From positions 104,878 through 168,877 of the forward strand of contig NZ_CAJUHF010000001.1 of assembly GCF_910585845.1 (NCBI RefSeq): 64,000 bases of DNA. The letters are read 5' to 3'. A program made the position numbers and the translations under genes. The notes below the pieces were generated by a model. It did no database searches and was not told the DNA's origin. It saw nothing but the letters and a program-made list of their open reading frames with translations. Origin of the DNA: an uncultured Bacteroides sp. GTDB lineage: Bacteria; Bacteroidota; Bacteroidia; Bacteroidales; Bacteroidaceae. Shown here one piece after another: positions 1 to 8,029 of the stretch. Every line of letters starts with the position of its first letter. The first letter of the stretch is position 1.

Positions 1-989
1 GGCAGGGCATAGCTCCAGAGGTTATTCAGGAACTCTATGACCGTGGCTGAGTTTTTTGCCATCGTATTGTCCAGTACGAAGTTGGAGTAGCAATCGAAAC
101 CTAACAGTTTGGCTTTCTCAAGGCGCAGGCTGACGATGTCGGTTATGATTTTTTTGTTGTCGTTCTTGTCGTTGTTGTTACCGCGGTTGATGTAGGCTTT
201 GTACATCTGTTCGCGCAAAGGGCGGTTTGCCGAATATTGCAGGAAGGGGATACGGCTGGCATTACCCAGTGTGAACAGCCATTTGCCCGGTTGCCCGTCT
301 GCGCTTGCTTTCTCGGCTGCGCTCTGGCGGAACCATTCGGGCAATCCGGCAAGGTCTTCTTCCTTATCTATATACAGTTTGAAGGCGTTGTTCTCGTTCA
401 GCACGTTGTCGCTGAATTTCAGACCTAATGTGGAGAGTTGCTTGTTGACTTCGCGCAGGCGTGCTTGTTTCTCGGCAGGAAGGTTGGCGCCGGAACGGAC
501 AAATCCTTTGTAGGTCTTCTCCAACAGACGTTGTTGTTCGATGGTCAGTTGCAAGGAATCTTTCTGCTGGTATACGGCGCTTACTTTCTTGAAGAGTTCC
601 TGGTTCAGTGAGATGTTGTCGCTATGCTCGGACAAGGTGGGGGCGAGTTTGATGGATAGATCGTTCAGTCCGTCCGTTTTTTCCGCATCCGTCATATTAT
701 AGAAGATGGCACCGACGCGGTCGAGTATCGGCGAACTGTTGTCGAAGGCAACGATTACGTTCTCGAATGTCGGAGCTTCCGGGTTGTTTACTATGGCATC
801 GATGTTCGTGTTCTGCTCTTCGATACCTTTCATGAAGGCAGGTTCGTAGTGTTCCAGTTTGATCTTGTCGAAAGGCGGTACACCATGTTCGTTCTGGAAA
901 TCGGTTAAGAACGGATTACTCTCCGTTTGCGTGGTACAGGAGTACATCATACAACTTGCTGCTAAAATTAGAATGGATTTTTTGAACAT
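1..989 (-). CDS. M3-family metallopeptidase (Dcp-like) lipoprotein, N-terminal part
   Basis: The first 329 codons of a gene that continues past the left edge; the ATG is at 987-989. The product starts with a short lipoprotein signal whose lipobox ends at Cys18 (MMYSC), so it is probably anchored in the envelope. The sequence after it (NPFLTDFQNEHGVPPFDKIK, then the LEHYEPAFMKGIEEQ region) is typical of the N-terminal helical domain of M3 oligopeptidases of the dipeptidyl carboxypeptidase type, which trim peptides in the periplasm. The zinc-binding HExxH lies outside the window, so catalysis cannot be checked here. It is transcribed in the same direction as the upstream nuclease-family gene, with 118 bp between them. 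The family call is firm; the substrate is not known. Confidence 0.85.
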   Translation of the reverse strand, partial: MFKKSILILAASCMMYSCTTQTESNPFLTDFQNEHGVPPFDKIKLEHYEPAFMKGIEEQNTNIDAIVNNPEAPTFENVIVAFDNSSPILDRVGAIFYNMTDAEKTDGLNDLSIKLAPTLSEHSDNISLNQELFKKVSAVYQQKDSLQLTIEQQRLLEKTYKGFVRSGANLPAEKQARLREVNKQLSTLGLKFSDNVLNENNAFKLYIDKEEDLAGLPEWFRQSAAEKASADGQPGKWLFTLGNASRIPFLQYSANRPLREQMYKAYINRGNNNDKNDNKKIITDIVSLRLEKAKLLGFDCYSNFVLDNTMAKNSATVIEFLNNLWSYAL

Positions 990-1001
990 GATTAGATTTG
1001 A

Positions 1002-1078
1002 TTTATAATTTATAATCTGCGATTTACGGTTTATGATTTATAATTCACGGTTTATGATTCATGGTTTATAATTTACGA
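1002..1078. repeat. Heptamer tandem repeat, 11 units
   Basis: Eleven consecutive 7-bp units with consensus TTTAYRR run without a break in phase: TTTATAA, TTTATAA, TCTGCGA, TTTACGG, TTTATGA, TTTATAA, TTCACGG, TTTATGA, TTCATGG, TTTATAA, TTTACGA. The array fills most of the gap between two minus-strand genes and is AT-rich. No coding potential is seen. Confidence 0.85.
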
Positions 1079-1107
1079 ATCCCCATTTCCCCTTTTCCAT
1101 TTTTCAT

Positions 1108-2208
1108 TTACTTTGTAAAATAACACCAGATAGGATAATGGTCGGATTCTTTTATCGAACGGTCTACGGTGCAATTATAAGATTTCAGATTTTTGCTTGC
1201 TAAGATATTGTCTATCCGGAAGTAGAACTTGTTTTGGTTGTAGGAGATACCGAGTCCGCACCCTGATTGGGTGAAGGCATCGTTCAGGTTTCGGCTGATG
1301 ACACGGTGGGCATAGGAGATCGGAGTGTCGTTGAAGTCGCCGCATACGATGATGTAGGGATGCGGTGAAGAGGCTATCTCCCGTGCGATGCTGTCGGCTT
1401 GCGGCGAACGGAGGGCGGAAGCTTCTGCCAGTTTGCGGATAAGTAGGCGTGCACCGCTTTTCACTCTTTCCGTTTCGGGATCTTTGAACATTTCTTCGTA
1501 CACCACTTTGTCCTCTTTGGTTAGTTTGTTGGACTCCAGATGGTTGTTGATTAACAGCAAAGTGTCTTCACCGATTTTCAATTCGTAGGCTATCGAACCA
1601 TTGTATTCACTGGCATAATCCAGTTCATGCGCCGTGAGGATGGGGAACTTCGAATAGCAGGCAATTCGGTTGCTATGATTTTTTCCTTTACCTACGGTAT
1701 GGATACGGTGATAGGGATAATCTTTCAATGCATTTTCCACATCTTTCTGCCTGAGATAGCGCGGCGATTCTATCGTCTGATACTCTTGCAGACACAGGAT
1801 GTCGGCTCCGCTCTCTTTCAGGTAGTTCAGAATAGGATTCTCTCCCTCTTTCTTGACGGCTCCGTTGAATCCCATAATGTTGTACGACAACACTTTGAAA
1901 CTTCCTTCCGGTACGTTCCGCGTATGGAAGTTGATGGGGAAGTACGTGTGGATCTGCGAATGGCAGAAGAGTAGGGCTGTCAGCGGAAGGAGTGCAAACT
2001 TATATTTCTGGATGATAAGCCAGAAGAGAAGGAAACAGATGTCTATCACCAGGAAAATGGGGAAAGTCAGTCCGAAACAGGACTCAACCGGATGGGCTAC
2101 CGGCTTGATATGCGGGCTGTAGGCGGTGAGCAACAACAGACCTATAAAGAAAGTGTTGACCGCCAAAATCAGGTACGTGACGACTTTACCAATATGCTTT
2201 ATCTTCAT
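1108..2208 (-). CDS. Membrane-anchored endonuclease/exonuclease/phosphatase family protein
   Basis: 366 residues. Three hydrophobic segments fill roughly the first 90 residues (the first at 10-30), so the catalytic domain is held at the membrane, probably facing the periplasm. The EEP fold is recognised from its ordered motifs: KVLSYNIMGFNG near 105, the metal-binding Glu in LCLQEYQ, NNHLES, CGDFNDTP with the catalytic Asp/Asn, and SDHYPIW near the C-terminus. The family includes metal-dependent nucleases and phosphodiesterases; substrate cannot be told from sequence. Its start lies 149 bp downstream of a rhomboid gene, and a run of 18-bp repeats fills that space. The family is certain, the function is not. 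Confidence 0.88.
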   Translation of the reverse strand: MKIKHIGKVVTYLILAVNTFFIGLLLLTAYSPHIKPVAHPVESCFGLTFPIFLVIDICFLLFWLIIQKYKFALLPLTALLFCHSQIHTYFPINFHTRNVPEGSFKVLSYNIMGFNGAVKKEGENPILNYLKESGADILCLQEYQTIESPRYLRQKDVENALKDYPYHRIHTVGKGKNHSNRIACYSKFPILTAHELDYASEYNGSIAYELKIGEDTLLLINNHLESNKLTKEDKVVYEEMFKDPETERVKSGARLLIRKLAEASALRSPQADSIAREIASSPHPYIIVCGDFNDTPISYAHRVISRNLNDAFTQSGCGLGISYNQNKFYFRIDNILASKNLKSYNCTVDRSIKESDHYPIWCYFTK

Positions 2209-2291
2209 TTCCTTCTATTATTGTTTGCTCGCATCTATGTTTCTCTGCCTCTTATCGCTTCTCCACTCCATCGTTTCTCCGTATCTTGTCG

Positions 2292-2376
2292 TTTCTTCAC
2301 ATCCTGCCATTTCTTCACATCCTGCCATTTCTTCACATCCCATCGTTTGCTTGTATCCTATCGTTTGCTTGCATCA
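2292..2376. repeat. 18-bp degenerate tandem repeat overlapping the 3' end of a rhomboid gene
   Basis: Two identical 18-bp copies (TTTCTTCACATCCTGCCA) at 2292-2309 and 2310-2327 are followed by a shortened third copy and then two related 18-bp units of the type YATCGTTTGCTTGYATCM. The last unit runs into the final codons of the minus-strand rhomboid gene, so its C-terminus (DASKR) is written in repeat sequence. Confidence 0.8.
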
Positions 2377-3248
2377 AACAGGCTCTTCTTCTCTTCCGTG
2401 GTCAGGCTGTCGTAGCCCGACTTTTTCAGTTTGTCGAGGATACGGTCTATCTCTTCGGATTGCGCCTTTCGGCGGGCGTTGTAATCGTAATCTTGCTGGC
2501 GGCTGTTGCCGTAGTGCACTTTCATTTTGGGTTTGCGGGGTTTGGCACTGAACAGCGCGGTGACACTATCCAGAAACTTGTTGATCCAAGCGGTCACGTC
2601 TCTTCCCTTGCTGATGCCGGAGGCAAACCATAGACCCGCCAGCGCACCACCCAGATGAGCGATATGTCCACCTCCATTGCTGGAAGTGACGAATAGCAAG
2701 TCCGTACCGATCACGATGAGCGCCAAATATTTCAGTCTTACCGTGCCGAACAGAAGCAGACGTATCGGATAGTTCGGTTCGCGGTAAGCCGTAGCGGCCA
2801 CAATGGCAAGTACGGAAGCAGATGCACCCAGCATGAAGGAGTAGTCCACCATCGGGCGGAAATAGGGGAAGACGTTATACGCCGCCATGTACAGCAGTCC
2901 GCCGCACAAACCTCCCAAGACGTACACTCCGCGCAGGTGTTTCGCCGAGAACGACATGAGGAACAAAGCCCCGAACCAGTACAGCCATAACATGTTGAAC
3001 AGAATATGCAGAAATCCCGCATGCATGAACATGTAAGTGAACAGCGACCAGGGCTGCAAGGCAAGCCGCGTTACAGAAGCCGGCAATTCCAGCCACTCGA
3101 ACACGCCGCCAAGGCTGCGGTTGAACAATTGTAGCAGGACTTCCGTCAGTGTGGTGATGACAAAGACGCCGACGTTGATGTAAATCAGCTGGATATAGAT
3201 ATTCCCTCTGCGGAACGCCTCTTTAAGGTCAGTTATAATAGTAGTCAT
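2358..3248 (-). CDS. Rhomboid family intramembrane serine protease (long paralogue)
   Basis: 296 residues with about six membrane segments. The catalytic Ser lies in the GASAS motif (near residue 142) and the catalytic His in HIAHLGGAL; the FMHAGFLHILFNMLWLYWFG stretch contains the Hx3N region of rhomboids. Such proteases cut membrane-spanning substrates inside the bilayer. A charged cytoplasmic tail of about 85 residues (KPRKPKMK onward) is extra to the core fold. The ATG lies 20 bp inside the end of the upstream rhomboid gene, so the two are co-transcribed and probably translationally coupled. Confidence 0.93.
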   Translation of the reverse strand: MTTIITDLKEAFRRGNIYIQLIYINVGVFVITTLTEVLLQLFNRSLGGVFEWLELPASVTRLALQPWSLFTYMFMHAGFLHILFNMLWLYWFGALFLMSFSAKHLRGVYVLGGLCGGLLYMAAYNVFPYFRPMVDYSFMLGASASVLAIVAATAYREPNYPIRLLLFGTVRLKYLALIVIGTDLLFVTSSNGGGHIAHLGGALAGLWFASGISKGRDVTAWINKFLDSVTALFSAKPRKPKMKVHYGNSRQQDYDYNARRKAQSEEIDRILDKLKKSGYDSLTTEEKKSLFDASKR

Positions 3249-3963
3249 TTCCTCTGTCTTTTTTTCTCCAATACGTAATCAATATGAACCCGAATATCAT
3301 TCCGCCCAGATGTGCGAAGTGGGCAACGTTGTCGTTCGGATTGTTGGCAAAGCCCGAATAGAGTTCAATCAGCGCATAACCTATCACGAAATACTTCGCC
3401 TTGATCGGGAACGGAAACGGAAAGATGAACAGCGGCTGGTTGGGGAACAGCATTCCGAATCCTAACAGGATGGCGTACACACTTCCTGAAGCTCCTACGG
3501 TCGGTACGTTGATCAGTGCGTTCAGGCTTGCCATGGCAGGGTCGGTGTAGTTCATGCTCTGATGCCATATTTTGGTTCCTTCTTGGTAGACGACGTCAAT
3601 CATCTCCGGTGTCATTCCGGTTTCTACCGACCGGATGCGCAGGTAGACCACCAGCATGTTGATCAGTCCTGCACCGATGCCGCACATCATGTAGTAGGAC
3701 AGGAATCGCCCCGGTCCCCAGACCTGCTCGAGGATACGGCCGAACATCCATACGGCAAACATATTGAAAAACAAGTGGGTGAATCCACCGTGCATGAACA
3801 TGTAGGTGATGAACTGTGCGGCATTGAAGTCTTCGGAAAGGAAGAAATGAAGTCCTAAGTAATGGTCCAGATTGATGCCGTAGCTTGCAGCGACTATGGT
3901 CGCGAAGAAAACCAGGACGTTGATGATCAGTATGTTTTTTGTAACTGTCGGTATCGCATTCAT
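3229..3963 (-). CDS. Rhomboid family intramembrane serine protease (short paralogue)
   Basis: 244 residues, about six membrane helices. GASGSVYAIL carries the catalytic Ser and HFAHLGGMIFG the catalytic His; FMHGGFTHLFFNMFAVWMFG matches the rhomboid Hx3N segment. This is the compact rhomboid core without a long tail. It is the first gene of the pair and its stop codon lies inside the next gene. A likely -7 box (TATTTTTG on the minus strand, 3986-3993) sits about 23 bp before the start. Two adjacent, diverged copies suggest an old duplication with specialised substrates. Confidence 0.93.
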   Translation of the reverse strand: MNAIPTVTKNILIINVLVFFATIVAASYGINLDHYLGLHFFLSEDFNAAQFITYMFMHGGFTHLFFNMFAVWMFGRILEQVWGPGRFLSYYMMCGIGAGLINMLVVYLRIRSVETGMTPEMIDVVYQEGTKIWHQSMNYTDPAMASLNALINVPTVGASGSVYAILLGFGMLFPNQPLFIFPFPFPIKAKYFVIGYALIELYSGFANNPNDNVAHFAHLGGMIFGFILITYWRKKDRGNDYYYN

Positions 3964-4239
3964 ACATTCTATTGTTTCAATTCGACAAAAATACGAATAA
4001 TTTCTGTTCTATAACAGAAAAACAGTACCCTATTCCTTCTTTTTCGCGAAAAGAGAGCAGTTTTTTAATGTTTTTATTTGATATTCAGAATTGTTAGCGT
4101 CTTCGTGTCGGGTGGAAAGTTCTTTCTCTTTCCTTTCTTTTACCCTTTTTTGTTCTCGTTTTGTTTTCTTAGCCCGTCTTGTTCCCTATGCTCTTCTCTC
4201 TCTCGCGAGCGCGCATACATGAAAGTTTTGCACATTTTA

Positions 4240-4341
4240 CCTACACCACCTACACCATCTGAGATATCTTGCTGTATAACAATGCTATATGATTGGTGTA
4301 GGCAGGGGTGTAGATACGGTGTAGGTAAATTTGCCTACACC
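4240..4341. repeat. Inverted CCTACACC / GGTGTAGG cluster
   Basis: CCTACACC occurs at 4240-4247 and 4249-4256; its complement GGTGTAGG occurs at 4295-4302 and 4318-4325, with GGTGTAG at 4307-4313; a further CCTACACC is at 4334-4341. The last two form a nearly perfect 24-bp palindrome, and the outer copies can fold into a long hairpin. The copies are spaced 9-12 bp apart. The role is unknown. Confidence 0.75.
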
Positions 4342-4513
4342 ACTTCCGGTTTGGACGTGTTTTCTTTCTTTCCCATGCTGTTTTTCTTGTTTTTTCCCAG
4401 TATTCATGTTTGCATCCGTTGGCTTCGGGCGGGAGTTATTTGTGATAACATCCTGTTTTTGTTCGGATAACCACGTATGTTCTTCCGATTGACCTCCGAT
4501 GTTGTTTATATTT

Positions 4514-4623
4514 CCACATCCGTGGTTCATGTTCTCCACAGTCGTGGATTAGCTGTTCCACATCCGTGGAGAGCGTGAACCATAACTGTAGAGCAGCTGA
4601 ACCACGACTGTGGCTGATTGATA
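4514..4623. repeat. 22-bp tandem array with CCAC-N4-GTGG palindromes
   Basis: Five units begin at 4514, 4536, 4558, 4580 and 4602, exactly 22 bp apart. Four of them start with a 12-bp interrupted palindrome (CCACATCCGTGG, CCACAGTCGTGG, CCACATCCGTGG, CCACGACTGTGG); the fourth unit is decayed (CCATAACTGTAG). The remaining 10 bp of each unit vary. The constant period of two DNA turns and the palindromic half resemble an array of protein-binding sites or iterons, but no partner gene is evident. Confidence 0.85.
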
Positions 4624-4749
4624 ATGAAGGATTCTATTGGATTGAAACATGGGATGAAAATGTATTAATCCATGGGAGTTATTGTGTCAAGTGCTGTGGC
4701 TGGTACAGATTGATTCATTGATTCAATCGCGACCGGATAGCGCATCGCG

Positions 4750-4806
4750 TATATTGCTGACACAACTTATTAATTTGTTGTGAGGCTGAAATTTGATAAT
4801 TATTTT
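4750..4806 (-). pseudogene. Remnant of a small membrane protein (second copy at 6562-6813)
   Basis: Read on the minus strand, this stretch encodes IIIKFQPHNKLISCVSNI. The intact small protein at 6562-6813 has MIIHFLLHNRLVSCVSNI, 12 identical residues of 18, and the underlying DNA is visibly similar (for example TGCTGACACA-CTTA-TAAT-TGTTGTG in both). The frame is lost on both sides of the match, so this is a decayed fragment of a duplicated gene. It directly abuts the palindrome at 4817. Confidence 0.7.
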
Positions 4807-4816
4807 ATCCGCGCCA

Positions 4817-4895
4817 TATCCGAAACGCATCTGCTCCGTATCTTCTTCGTACAAAAGTACCTTTGCTTGGAGAAAGTACGGAGCAGATACGGAGC
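4817..4895. repeat. Long imperfect palindrome, copy 1
   Basis: Arms at 4833-4852 and 4876-4895 pair at 18 of 20 positions around a 23-nt loop. A 32-bp core (4852-4883) is identical to 7840-7871 in the second copy, and both copies carry TATCCGAAACGC just outside the left arm (4817-4828 here). The core contains the reverse of TACTTTTG, a possible -7 box on the minus strand. It may be a dispersed REP-like element. Confidence 0.8.
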
Positions 4896-5146
4896 GGCGT
4901 CTGTTTTGATAAAGTTTTGACCCGAATTTATTCTAAAGCCGGTTCCGCTAACCGATTGTTTGGCAGGGTAGGCTGCATCCTGTTAATTTCAAAATTGATG
5001 GCATCTGAAATATGAGTGTTGTACTTAATTTAATGGAGTACTTTAAATAAACTCAACGTTAGAGATTACAGCTTAATTTACGAAAACTGCATTTTTTCAT
5101 GAAATATCAATCTGTTTTTTCAATAAATAGACTATCTTTGCCATCT

Positions 5147-6416
5147 ATGAAAAATATTTGTATCAAGAGGCATTTGTTTTCCTTTCTGCTAATTATTTGT
5201 GCAGCCTCGGCCGCCGCCTCAAAGCAGAACTTTGGAATGAACATTGATTCTATCCTTAAGGTATTGGACCGGGAGATAGAACAACGTGATGTATATGCGT
5301 CTCAAAAAGAACAGAAACTCTGTTTCCAGTCATGGTGCCACTACTGCCAACGTGAAACGCTACATCGATTACGCCTCCCTGCACGGCTTCGACGCCCTGT
5401 TGGTCGAAGGCTGGAACATCGGTTGGGAAGATTGGTTCGGCAACTCCAAAGATGAAGTCTTTGATTTCGTTACCCCTTATCCCGACTTCAATGTAGCCAA
5501 AATACGCGACTATGCCAAGCAGAAGGGGATCAAGATGATTATGCATCACGAGACTTCCGCTTCTATCCGCAACTACGAGCGCTGCATGGATGATGCCTAC
5601 CGCTTTATGAAGGAGAACGGATATGACGCCGTGAAGAGCGGTTACGTGGGTAACATCATCCCCAACGGCCAGAACCACTACAACCAGTGGCAGGTGAACC
5701 ATTACCTCTATGCCGTGAAGAAAGCAGCCGACTATAAAGTCATGGTCAACGCCCACGAAGCCGTACGCCCCACCGGCCTCTGCCGTACCTGGCCCAACCT
5801 CATCGGCAACGAGTCCGCACGGGGTACCGAGTATCAGGCATTCGGCGGCAGCAAGCCCAGCCATACTACCATCCTTCCCTTCACCCGTCTGATAGGAGGC
5901 CCGATGGACTACACGCCGGGTATCTTCGAGAATGATATCCATAAGCTGAATCCCGACAATCATTCCTGGGTCAACACTACACTGTGCAACCAACTCTCGC
6001 TCTACGTCACCATGTACAGCCCGTTACAAATGGCTGCCGACTTGCCGGAGAACTATGATAGATTCCTCGATGCTTTCCAGTTCATCAAAGATGTAGCCAT
6101 AGACTGGGAAAAGAGTTGGTATCTGGAAGCCGAACCGATGGAGTACCTCACCATCGCCCGTAAGGCGAAAGGCAAAGACGAATGGTACATAGGCGGCACC
6201 AACGGCGAACAGCCGCGTACCTCGCAGGTAGACCTCAGCTTCTTGCCTGCTGGCAAGTATGTTGCCACCATCTACAAGGACGGAAAAGATGCCCACTATA
6301 AGGAGAATCCGCAGGCATACACCATCAGCAGCCAGAAAGTGACTCCTAAAACCCGCCTGAAAATTTGGACAGCTGCCGGAGGCGGATATGCCATCAGGAT
6401 AACGAAGGCCGAATAA
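5147..6416 (+). pseudogene. Chimera: N-terminus of a DUF6377-type regulator joined out of frame to the C-terminal half of a GH97 glucosidase
   Basis: From ATG 5147 (just after a TATCTTTG box at 5133-5140) about 57 codons give a signal peptide followed by MNIDSILKVLDREIEQRDVY, typical of DUF6377 membrane regulators. Near 5315-5330 the sequence switches, one frame off, to a GH97 catalytic domain (SSHGATTANVKRYIDYA onward) that stays open to 6416. Counting residues against the known SusB spacing, the four Glu of inverting GH97 enzymes are present (HHET, HEAV, NES, GTEY; separations 69, 18 and 24), and SGYVG lacks the Asp nucleophile of retaining members. The large N-terminal domain of GH97, which supplies a calcium ligand in SusB, is missing. 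A frame-internal ATG at 5286 could still start a 376-residue protein with no signal peptide. It is most likely a deletion scar. Confidence 0.8.
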
Positions 6417-6561
6417 TCGTAGGGCTGGAATACATCGAAGCGGCTTATACGCCGTTGCTTAAATCCTGCATTCGGCAGATGACCTCGGATTGTTCCCTTG
6501 AATACCAGTGAACAGTCTGCGGTTATCCGCCGAATCTGTATATTACGCGTTGCCTTTATCC

Positions 6562-6813
6562 TTATTTCTTATTCTTCTTGTTGTTCTTCTTCTTGTACTT
6601 TTTCCAAGACAAATATAGCAGGGCAGTGACATCAATCAAAGCCATGATACTTAATAGTGCTGTAAAGATATAGCTTATTACATTTTTATTGTTGAATGAG
6701 ATCAAGCAAAATATGATCAGGAACAGGATATTGCTGACACAGCTTACTAATCTGTTGTGGAGGAGAAAATGAATAATCATTTCCGGAGTTGATCTTTGAT
6801 TCTTTCTTTCCAT
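6562..6813 (-). CDS. Small basic-tailed membrane protein, unknown function
   Basis: 83 residues from the ATG at 6811-6813; an upstream in-frame ATG at 6903 would add 30 residues of low plausibility. It shows two hydrophobic helices (roughly residues 18-38 and 43-65) joined by a short polar turn, then a Lys/Asn-rich tail (WKKYKKKNNKKNKK). A decayed copy lies at 4750-4806, which supports this being a real coding sequence. It sits downstream of the HTH regulator on the same strand, 149 bp away. No family is recognised. Confidence 0.6.
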   Translation of the reverse strand: MERKNQRSTPEMIIHFLLHNRLVSCVSNILFLIIFCLISFNNKNVISYIFTALLSIMALIDVTALLYLSWKKYKKKNNKKNKK

Positions 6814-6962
6814 AATCGGTCGAATTGAATAGTGGATAATTGAAAACTTTTTTCTGCAAAAGAAGCGGAATTGGGTTATTGGGCAAAAATTTGCTGTGTA
6901 CAATTAGTGTACATTTGACAGGTGGGCAGTCCGAGTGGCCGTAGGTTTATGTGTGCGGGGCA

Positions 6963-7703
6963 TCACAGCGCATGGATGAACTCATCCCATAACTTGGGAG
7001 TTCCCTTTTCCTGAAAGACTTTTTCGTATAATCTCCTTCGTGTGGCGGTGATCGCTTCCTTGGTATGGTTGGTCAGCTTGGCTATATCCGATGGCTGCAT
7101 GTTTATCTTTATCAGAAGGCAGACTTGCAACTCGTGATTGCTGAAACTGTAGAATCTGTAGAGGCTTTCGGTAAAGTTATTGTATGTTTTATCCACGGCA
7201 TCTTGCAATGCCTGCCAGTCGGAACTGCTTTTCGGGGTATCGATATTCCTTTTGAAACGGAGATAAATCTCTGAGTTCCGGAAGTTCGTTTCGGCCTGCT
7301 CCTGCTCATTCAAGGCTGTAGTTGCGGGCTTGTTGGTGCATAAGATGATGTGTTTCTGTTTTTGGAGTTGGGCTTGCAAGAGGGTGTTCGCATGGCTCGT
7401 GTCTTCTATCTTCCGTTCCAGTTCTTCAATTCTCTTTTGGCTCTCTTTGATAATCCGGTCGTTTTCCTGGCAGATATTTTCTTTAATGGTCTCAAGTTGT
7501 TGGGCGAATATTCTGTTTTGGTTTCTTTTTTGCCTGAGGTTGTCTATATAGGCATTCGAATGGATCAGTATCAGTATGCTGGCAATGGTGATGGCGGTGA
7601 GGCAGTTGTTCGAACTCTCCGTAGCCTCCTTCGGCTTGTCCTTACAAGAGCAGAGGACAAGTAGGAAAAAGAGGGGCAATATGGTTCGTATGGTCTGTTT
7701 CAT
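6963..7703 (-). CDS. Membrane-linked HTH transcriptional regulator (DUF6377-like C-terminus)
   Basis: 246 residues from the ATG at 7701-7703, chosen because it gives a lipoprotein-like signal (FFLLVLCSCKDK); the longer open frame upstream is encoded by the palindrome at 7794. A membrane helix (about 30-50) is followed by a coiled coil (QQLETIKENICQENDRII region) and a C-terminal helix-turn-helix of the LuxR-like kind seen at the ends of Bacteroides membrane regulators (PSDIAKLTNHTKEAITATRR, ending KGTPKLWDEFIHAL). It lacks the TPR sensor block found in most relatives. It may once have controlled the neighbouring GH97 gene, now broken. Confidence 0.72.
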   Translation of the reverse strand: MKQTIRTILPLFFLLVLCSCKDKPKEATESSNNCLTAITIASILILIHSNAYIDNLRQKRNQNRIFAQQLETIKENICQENDRIIKESQKRIEELERKIEDTSHANTLLQAQLQKQKHIILCTNKPATTALNEQEQAETNFRNSEIYLRFKRNIDTPKSSSDWQALQDAVDKTYNNFTESLYRFYSFSNHELQVCLLIKINMQPSDIAKLTNHTKEAITATRRRLYEKVFQEKGTPKLWDEFIHAL

Positions 7704-7793
7704 AGCTTTTCTGAGACAAAAGTGCAGAATAAATATTGAATTAGCAAGAACTATTGGCAGAATTATTGGCTTGTTAAGCCCCTGTCCGCGTTG

Positions 7794-7882
7794 TATCCGA
7801 AACGCTTCTTCTCCGTACCTTCTCCGTACTTTCTCCGTGCAAAAGTACCTTTGCTTGGAGAAAGTACGGAGAAAATACGTAG
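7794..7882. repeat. Long imperfect palindrome, copy 2
   Basis: Arms at 7811-7836 and 7857-7882 form a long imperfect hairpin around a 20-nt loop. The stretch 7840-7871 is identical over 32 bp to the copy at 4852-4883, and TATCCGAAACGC recurs at 7794-7805. On the minus strand CAAAAGTA at 7840-7847 reads TACTTTTG, a -7 box that could serve the regulator starting at 7703. Confidence 0.8.
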
Positions 7883-7975
7883 AATACATGCTTCTGGCCG
7901 GGATTTCGGAGTTGTGTAACCAAGTGCCAAAGCCGTGAAAAACCGTGACTTGACATTAAAAATAAGCAGGCATAT

Positions 7976-8006
7976 TTTGTACTGCTTCCGGTTTGAACTA
8001 TCTTTG
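7976..8006 (+). promoter_or_regulatory. Promoter of argS
   Basis: TTTG at 7976-7979 and TATCTTTG at 7999-8006 are separated by exactly 19 bp, matching the Bacteroides housekeeping consensus TTTG-N19-TAnnTTTG. The argS ATG follows 24 bp after the -7 box, giving a short leader. Confidence 0.85.
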
Positions 8007-8029
8007 CACTCGGAAAATACTTTTAAATC

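Larger units (their letters stand above)
3994..5132. other. 1.1-kb non-coding, repeat-filled gap
   Basis: I see no intact gene here. From left to right it holds AT-rich sequence, inverted CCTACACC/GGTGTAGG elements (4240-4341), a five-unit 22-bp array (4514-4623), a protein-coding remnant (4750-4806), a long imperfect palindrome (4817-4895) and a plain AT-rich stretch leading to the promoter of the chimeric gene at 5147. Short open frames in this interval look spurious. Confidence 0.7.

Noticed and set aside
2092..2633. Several plus-strand frames with SHPAISSHPAI-type repeats
   Set aside because: They are shadows of the nuclease-family and rhomboid genes and of the 18-bp repeat between them.
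7704..7889. N-terminal extension of the HTH regulator to the ATG at 7889
   Set aside because: The added 62 residues are mostly encoded by the palindromic element at 7794-7882; the ATG at 7703 gives a proper lipoprotein signal.
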